Shown here: piece by piece, positions 4,869-8,620 of the stretch
How positions within the stretch are numbered: position 1 is the stretch's first letter
How the letters are laid out: every line of letters starts with the position of its first letter
DNA from: CAYLHB01 sp041908795
GTDB taxonomy: Bacteria; Patescibacteriota; Minisyncoccia; Phycocordibacterales; UBA12088
Assembly (NCBI GenBank): GCA_041908795.1
Contig: JAYRER010000018.1
Coordinates: 1 to 8,620, forward strand
Direction: 5' to 3'
Length of the DNA: 8,620 nt
Program-made: the position numbers and the translations under genes
Notes under the pieces: generated by a model
The model's input: only the letters and a program-made list of their open reading frames with translations
What the model was told of the DNA's origin: nothing
Database searches by the model: none

Positions 4869-5300
4869 TTAAGACCAGTAGAGGAAAAATGCGGCGATGA
4901 AGGCGCCGAGCCATGAGATGCCGGATATCGCTCCGCTCGCCACAAGTGGTACCGCTTCAGACGCGGAGAGGTCGGAAGCGGGTTTCGTTGCGGCGATGCG
5001 TGAGAGCGTGCCTATCGCAAAACTGTTGAGTATGAGTGCGGCGACAAACCCCATCTTGAGGGCGAACGCCGGACTCTCCGTAAGGAGGAACTCGCGCGCG
5101 GGCCAAACGAGGATGCTTCCTGTCACCACAAGGCCGATGAGGCCGCTGAACACCGCGCGGTGGACGTACATGAGTGTGCGCTCATCGAGCGTCTCACGTA
5201 CCCCGCGAATCCACAAGAGACCGAGGTGGTCAGCGAAGGCGACGTGTAGAAACGACCAAGCGAGCGCCGCAATGTGTGCGTAAAAAACGATATCCTCCAT
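4869..5300 (-). CDS. Four-helix membrane protein, possible haem or redox partner
   Basis: 143 residues with four hydrophobic segments (about 5-31, 47-66, 79-99, 117-141). Several His residues fall in or near helices 1 and 2: His9, His19, His25 and His47 (VHRAVFSGLIGLVVTG). Helix 3 carries ALKMGFVAALILNSFAIG. This layout resembles short CopD-like or cytochrome-b-like membrane proteins, in which paired His residues can hold haem or metal, and matches the general look of small membrane proteins seen in Patescibacteria; I cannot name the family. It is divergently transcribed from the cytochrome b5-like gene with a 53-bp shared intergenic space, which suggests joint control and perhaps a shared electron-transfer job. 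ATG 5300 is the first start that keeps the N-terminal helix whole. The gene ends 3 bases from the bidirectional terminator stem. Function is inference. Confidence 0.75.
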   Translation of the reverse strand: MEDIVFYAHIAALAWSFLHVAFADHLGLLWIRGVRETLDERTLMYVHRAVFSGLIGLVVTGSILVWPAREFLLTESPAFALKMGFVAALILNSFAIGTLSRIAATKPASDLSASEAVPLVASGAISGISWLGAFIAAFFLYWS

Positions 5301-5309
5301 GCGAGTGCC

Positions 5310-5319
5310 ATGGTACCAT
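5310..5319. promoter_or_regulatory. Palindrome ATGGTACCAT between divergent genes
   Basis: A perfect 10-bp palindrome lies in the 53-bp space between the divergent starts (5300 on the - strand, 5354 on the + strand). It overlaps TATGGT (5315-5320 on the - strand), a possible -10 for the membrane-protein gene. It might be an operator that controls both genes; at this length it could also be chance. Confidence 0.3.
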
Positions 5320-5353
5320 ACCGAGCGTTACCCATACATATGTTACTTTCACT

Positions 5354-5920
5354 ATGAAACCAACCTACATTCTGCTCGGTCTCGCTGTGGTCGTCATCGG
5401 CGTCGGTGCGGCGTTTGCGGCTACGCGCCTCACGAGCACCACCCCATCTTTATCAGACGAGGTGGCAATCGAACCCGCAACGTTATCAGGTGTGCAAGGC
5501 GAAGCGAGTGACGTGTTGCAAGGGGATGAGAGAGTTGAGTCGAGTGGCGATGAACGCAAGGATGAGAGTATGAAGAAGGATGAGAATGAGTTTGAGGTGG
5601 AGGACGAGTCGAAAGACGAAGCCGAACGGGCAGAAACCGTACCTCAAGGGAGCACCGTGCCGCTCCCGCCAACCGCGCCCACTGTTGCGTCGTACAGTGC
5701 GGCTGAGGTTGCGACGCATGGCGGTGAGACGTCGTGTTGGACCATTGTGCGCGGGGAGGTGTACAACGTTACGGCATGGATAGGCGAGCATCCCGGCGGT
5801 GAGCGATCCATTCTCTCCATGTGCGGCAAGGACGCCACTTCCGCATTCGAGGGTAAGCACGGTGGGGAAAAGAGGCCGCAGGCGGAGCTTACAAAATATA
5901 AGATTGGTATACTTCGGTAG
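5354..5920 (+). CDS. Membrane-anchored cytochrome b5-like haem-binding protein
   Basis: 188 residues from ATG 5354. The frame is open upstream, but MKPTYILLGLAVVVIGVGAAFA is a clear signal/anchor segment, so this start is preferred. Order: N-terminal membrane anchor or signal (1-22), a long low-complexity linker rich in Asp, Glu, Lys and Ser (about 50-95), a Pro/Thr stretch (100-112), and a cytochrome b5 haem/steroid-binding domain (about 112-188). The domain has SYSAAEVATHGGETSCWTIV, GEVYNVTAWIGEHPGGERSI and FEGKHGGEKRPQAELTKYKIGIL. His146 (in EHPGG) and His169 (in KHGG) are the two expected haem-iron ligands. Cys128 and Cys157 may form a disulfide outside the cell. Likely a one-electron carrier at the outer face of the membrane. 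Partner unknown; the divergent four-helix membrane protein is the obvious candidate. Family call is firm; cellular role is inferred. Confidence 0.9.
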   Translation: MKPTYILLGLAVVVIGVGAAFAATRLTSTTPSLSDEVAIEPATLSGVQGEASDVLQGDERVESSGDERKDESMKKDENEFEVEDESKDEAERAETVPQGSTVPLPPTAPTVASYSAAEVATHGGETSCWTIVRGEVYNVTAWIGEHPGGERSILSMCGKDATSAFEGKHGGEKRPQAELTKYKIGILR

Positions 5921-5947
5921 TGTCTCACTGCTGTGTGAATGAAGGTG

Positions 5948-5956
5948 TGCTACAGT
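5948..5956 (+). promoter_or_regulatory. Extended -10 promoter for the ABC operon
   Basis: TGCTACAGT contains TG-n plus TACAGT (5951-5956), four of six to consensus. It ends seven bases before ATG 5964, giving a transcript that starts at or near the start codon. This argues against the GTG at 5955 as start, which would lie inside the -10 element. Confidence 0.5.
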
Positions 5957-5963
5957 GTGGCTA

Positions 5964-6893
5964 ATGAGTGACGTTGCCCTCGCTATACACGGTTTAAAGA
6001 AAACCTACCCCACCGGCACGGAAGCGCTGAAGGGTATCGACCTTGAGGTGCCGAAAGGCGAGCTCTACGCACTCCTCGGTCCCAACGGAGCCGGGAAAAG
6101 TACCCTCATCGGCATTGTAACCGGGCTTACCAACAAGACCTCCGGCACGGTGCGGGTGTTTGGTACATCAATTGATGATGACCATGATACGGTGAAGTCG
6201 TACCTTGGACTCGTGCCTCAGGAGATGAACTTCAACATCTTTGAGAAGGTGCTCGATATCGTCTGCACGCAAGGTGGGTACTATGGGCTCCCCAGAAAAC
6301 TTGCGGCAGAGCGCGCTGAAAAGTACCTCAACGCACTGGGGCTCTGGGACAAGCGGAATGACAAGAGTCGCACGCTCTCCGGCGGGATGAAGCGGCGTCT
6401 CATGATAGCTCGCGCGCTCGTCCATGAGCCGGAGCTCCTCATTCTCGACGAGCCAACCGCGGGTGTCGACGTGGAGTTGCGCCGTGGCATGTACGATTTT
6501 CTGCGAGGACTCATCCGCGAGGGGAAGACGATTATTCTCACCACGCACTACCTCGAGGAGGCCGAGGAGCTCGCGCGCGAGGTAGCGATCATAAACCGTG
6601 GAGAGATTGTGGCGCGCGGGGAGGTGAAAAAACTGCTTGCGGGGATGGATGTTGCGACCTACATCCTCGACGTGGGACGTGCGGTGCCCTCCGGAGTACT
6701 CATGACACTTACGAGTTTTGCGCCGGTTATGCGTGATGCCGACACGCTCGAGGTAACGGTGACGTCGGAAGCAACGCTTGGGCGCGCGGTTGCAATCCTC
6801 GAAGAGCACGGGGTAACGGTACTCTCGATGCGACCCAAGGGGAATCGGCTCGAGGAGCTCTTTATCAGGCTCACCAATCAGCATGTCGCGTAG
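5964..6893 (+). CDS. ABC-2 type exporter, ATP-binding protein
   Basis: 309 residues, the nucleotide-binding subunit of an ABC exporter of the ABC-2 (YadG/NodI/DrrA-like) class. All key motifs are present: Walker A GPNGAGKST (39-47), Q-loop Gln86, signature LSGGMKRR (138-145), Walker B LLILDEP (158-164), D-loop AGVD (166-169) and switch His195. After the ATPase core (to about 225) there is a C-terminal extension of about 85 residues with LDVGRAVPSG and a last helix EELFIRLTNQHVA, usual for the class. It powers the permease encoded by the next gene, whose start overlaps its end by 11 bases, so the two are translated together. The substrate cannot be read: relatives export drugs, polysaccharides or lipids. 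Start at ATG 5964 follows the family N-terminus (ALAIHGLKKTYP) and the upstream -10. Confidence 0.95.
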   Translation: MSDVALAIHGLKKTYPTGTEALKGIDLEVPKGELYALLGPNGAGKSTLIGIVTGLTNKTSGTVRVFGTSIDDDHDTVKSYLGLVPQEMNFNIFEKVLDIVCTQGGYYGLPRKLAAERAEKYLNALGLWDKRNDKSRTLSGGMKRRLMIARALVHEPELLILDEPTAGVDVELRRGMYDFLRGLIREGKTIILTTHYLEEAEELAREVAIINRGEIVARGEVKKLLAGMDVATYILDVGRAVPSGVLMTLTSFAPVMRDADTLEVTVTSEATLGRAVAILEEHGVTVLSMRPKGNRLEELFIRLTNQHVA

Positions 6894-7653
6894 ATCGTTC
6901 ATCGCATTTCAAACCATCGTTCGCAAAGAGGTTGTGCGTTTTATGCGCATTTGGAGCCAGACTTTGCTCCCTTCGGTTATCACCTCGACGCTCTACTTTG
7001 CGATATTCGGCACATTCCTGGGTGATCGCATCGGGGCCATTCAGGGCGTGCCGTACATCGCGTTTATTGTGCCCGGTCTCGTGATGCTGGCAGTCATCAC
7101 CAATAGCTACAGCAACGTGGTGAGTTCTTTTTTCGGGGCAAAGTTTCAGAAGAACCTCGAAGAGCTCATGGTGGCTCCTGTTCCCCATGCGGTCGTGATA
7201 CTCGGGTACGTGCTTGGCGGTGCCCTGCGGGGGTTTGCGGTTGGTATACTCTCCCTTGGTGTGGCGCTCTTCTTTGCACGATTGCCGGTTGCGCACCTTG
7301 GTATCGTGCTCTTGTTTTTTGTACTCACGGCAGTACTCTTCGCGCTCGCAGGACTCGTGAACGGCGTGTACGCAAAGGGATTTGACAGTATCTCAATATT
7401 TCCGACGTTCGTGTTGACGCCGCTCACGTACTTGGGAGGCATTTTCTATCCGATAACCGTGCTCCCACCCTTCTGGCAGACGGTCTCCCAGCTCAACCCC
7501 ATTCTCTACATGGTGAACGGCTTCCGCTACGGATTTCTCGGTGTGAGCGACATGAGTGTATGGGTATCGATTGTGGTGTTGGCGCTCTCGATACTCGTCG
7601 TGAGCGTGGGGGTGTGGTGGCTGTTTACGAAAGGGTACGGCTTGCGAAGCTAA
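6883..7653 (+). CDS. ABC-2 type exporter, permease
   Basis: 256 residues, membrane subunit of an ABC-2 type transporter (YadH-like), of normal family length. Six hydrophobic segments are visible at about 29-47, 58-80, 104-131, 138-162, 169-192 and 224-247. Before the first helix lies an amphipathic stretch, RSFIAFQTIVRKEVVRFMRIW (4-24), as expected for an N-terminal elbow helix. The conserved loop PLTYLGGIFYPITVLPPFW (180-198) and the segment LNPILYMVNGFRYGFLG (204-220) are hallmarks of the family. It forms a dimer in the cytoplasmic membrane with two copies of the ATPase encoded just upstream, whose stop codon it overlaps by 11 bases; translational coupling replaces a ribosome-binding site. 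The exported substrate is unknown. No substrate-binding protein is encoded nearby, fitting an exporter. Confidence 0.94.
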   Translation: MSRRSFIAFQTIVRKEVVRFMRIWSQTLLPSVITSTLYFAIFGTFLGDRIGAIQGVPYIAFIVPGLVMLAVITNSYSNVVSSFFGAKFQKNLEELMVAPVPHAVVILGYVLGGALRGFAVGILSLGVALFFARLPVAHLGIVLLFFVLTAVLFALAGLVNGVYAKGFDSISIFPTFVLTPLTYLGGIFYPITVLPPFWQTVSQLNPILYMVNGFRYGFLGVSDMSVWVSIVVLALSILVVSVGVWWLFTKGYGLRS

Positions 7654-7663
7654 GAGGTTGGGG

Positions 7664-7669
7664 TACGCT
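7664..7669 (+). promoter_or_regulatory. Possible -10 element before the FAD oxidoreductase gene
   Basis: TACGCT ends six bases before ATG 7676, the same distance as in the other leaderless candidates of this window. The match to TATAAT is weak, and the gene could equally be read through from the ABC operon 22 bases upstream. Confidence 0.25.
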
Positions 7670-7675
7670 ACCGGC

Positions 7676-8620
7676 ATGGGCTCGCACGCGACAACAACCA
7701 AAGAGTACGAGGTGATCGTGGTAGGTGGCGGGGCCTCGGGTCTCTCTGCCGCACTTCGCGCGGCAGAGCGCGGCAAGCGTGTGCTCCTCCTTGAGAAGAA
7801 CACCACACTCGGAGCCAAGCTCTCGATTACCGGCGGTGGCCGGTGCAACATCACCAATGCCGAAGATGATGTGCACGCACTCCTGTCGCACTACGGGAAA
7901 GCACAGCAGTTTTTGTACTCACCATTCGCGCAGTTTGGTGTGAAAGATACGTTTTCATTGTTTGAGCGCATCGGCGTGCCGATCGTCGTTGAAGCGAGAA
8001 AGCGTGCATTCCCCGCGAGCCAGCGTGCGGTCGATGTGACGCGTGCACTCGAGCGCGCGGTGCGAAGTGCTGGGGTTACCGTAAAGACCGACACACGGGT
8101 GACGGAAATAGCTGTGCGGTCGGAGGGCGAAGGGTGTGCGATTCGTGGTGTGCGTATTGGCACGGAGCTCTACCGTGCGGGGAGTGTGGTGCTCGCAACC
8201 GGCGGCTTGTCGCATCCGGAGACGGGTTCGACCGGCGACGGGTTTTCGTGGCTCCAGCTCCTTGGACATACGGTGGTCGCACCCACACCGACCGTGGTGC
8301 CCCTCCGAGTAAAGGAAGCATGGGTACATGAGCTCGCGGGCGTCTCGCTCACATTCATGAAAATCACGTTCTCTGTTGCCGGAAGGCGCTCATTTTCGAA
8401 AACCGGCAAACTGCTCTTTACCCACTTCGGACTCTCCGGTCCGCTCATTTTAAATAGTGCGGGGAAGGTGGCGGATCTCCTCCACGAAGGGCCGGTGGCC
8501 GCAACCATCGATGCGTATCCGGACACTGACGTGGGGTCACTCGATGCTCGTGTGCGGAACATGCTTGATGCGAATAAAAATAAAATGTGGAAGACGGTGT
8601 TTCCCGAGCTCGTTCCTCAC
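7676..8620 (+). CDS. HI0933/YhiN-family FAD-dependent oxidoreductase, 3' end outside the window
   Basis: 315 codons are present without a stop, so the gene continues past the right edge; the family is usually about 400 residues, so perhaps 80-100 are missing. The start gives MGSHATTTKEYEVIVVGGGASGLSAALRAAERG, a dinucleotide-binding GxGxxG-type fold for FAD (VGGGASG, residues 16-22). Family signatures follow: LGAKLSITGGGRCNITN (45-61), RAFPASQRAVDV (110-121), ATGGLSHPETGSTGDGF (174-190) and LLFTHFGLSGPLIL (246-259). Members include Haemophilus HI0933, E. coli YhiN and the gut enzyme BaiN; the general role is flavin-dependent reduction of an unknown substrate, in the cytoplasm. Names such as 'BaiN' should not be taken as evidence for bile-acid chemistry. 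It follows the ABC permease by 22 bases and may share its transcript. Confidence 0.93.
   Translation, partial: MGSHATTTKEYEVIVVGGGASGLSAALRAAERGKRVLLLEKNTTLGAKLSITGGGRCNITNAEDDVHALLSHYGKAQQFLYSPFAQFGVKDTFSLFERIGVPIVVEARKRAFPASQRAVDVTRALERAVRSAGVTVKTDTRVTEIAVRSEGEGCAIRGVRIGTELYRAGSVVLATGGLSHPETGSTGDGFSWLQLLGHTVVAPTPTVVPLRVKEAWVHELAGVSLTFMKITFSVAGRRSFSKTGKLLFTHFGLSGPLILNSAGKVADLLHEGPVAATIDAYPDTDVGSLDARVRNMLDANKNKMWKTVFPELVPH

Noticed and set aside
5174..5353. N-terminal extension of the cytochrome b5-like protein by 60 codons
   Set aside because: It would overlap the opposite-strand membrane gene and place an Arg-rich stretch before the signal segment; ATG 5354 is better.
5955..5963. GTG at 5955 as start of the ABC ATPase
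   Set aside because: It would overlap the -10 element TACAGT; ATG 5964 fits the family N-terminus.
6168..6902. 244-codon minus-strand frame opposite the ABC ATPase
   Set aside because: The + strand carries all ABC motifs; the opposite frame is a shadow.
1..8620. CRISPR arrays, rRNA or tRNA genes, insertion-sequence transposases
   Set aside because: No regularly spaced repeats, RNA gene signatures or transposase motifs were found on either strand.

Overview
The window looks like a bacterial chromosome segment, most plausibly from the Patescibacteria/CPR radiation (Parcubacteria-like). This is inferred from four things. Genes are compact and often overlap. Shine-Dalgarno sequences are almost absent, and -10-like hexamers sit 6-7 nt before several ATGs, as expected for leaderless mRNAs. 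There is a small secreted cytochrome b5-like protein next to a short multi-helix membrane protein. There is also a small secreted helical protein of a kind I associate with these genomes. The standard genetic code fits: TAA, TAG and TGA all end ORFs. No rRNA, tRNA, CRISPR array or transposase gene was seen.

Bases 1 to about 2945 form an accessory patch. It is visibly more A/T-rich in parts than the rest and holds unrelated single genes: a 5'-truncated NERD-domain protein, a HEPN-like hypothetical protein, a PhnB-like VOC protein, and a RhuM-type protein whose C-terminal Fic/Doc domain is split off by a one-base frameshift. Short copies of a TGTCCCCATTTCC-like motif lie between these genes and form palindromes. 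The RhuM gene carries a perfect palindrome with 14-bp arms inside its coding sequence and has further inverted repeats upstream.

Bases 3018 to 4819 form a G+C-richer three-gene set on the + strand: an ECF-type sigma factor, an overlapping three-helix membrane protein with an outer domain, and a small secreted helical protein. The set ends at a strong bidirectional terminator. By analogy with known ECF systems it may be an envelope-signalling unit, with the membrane protein acting as an unconventional anti-sigma factor and the secreted protein as a ligand or effector. That role is inference.

Bases 4869 to 5920 hold a divergent pair: a four-helix membrane protein (- strand) and a membrane-anchored cytochrome b5-like haem protein (+ strand), sharing a 53-bp intergenic region. 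They may work together in electron transfer at the envelope.

Bases 5964 to 7653 encode an ABC-2 type exporter (ATPase and permease overlapping by 11 bp). After 22 bases comes an HI0933/YhiN-family FAD-dependent oxidoreductase that runs off the right edge.
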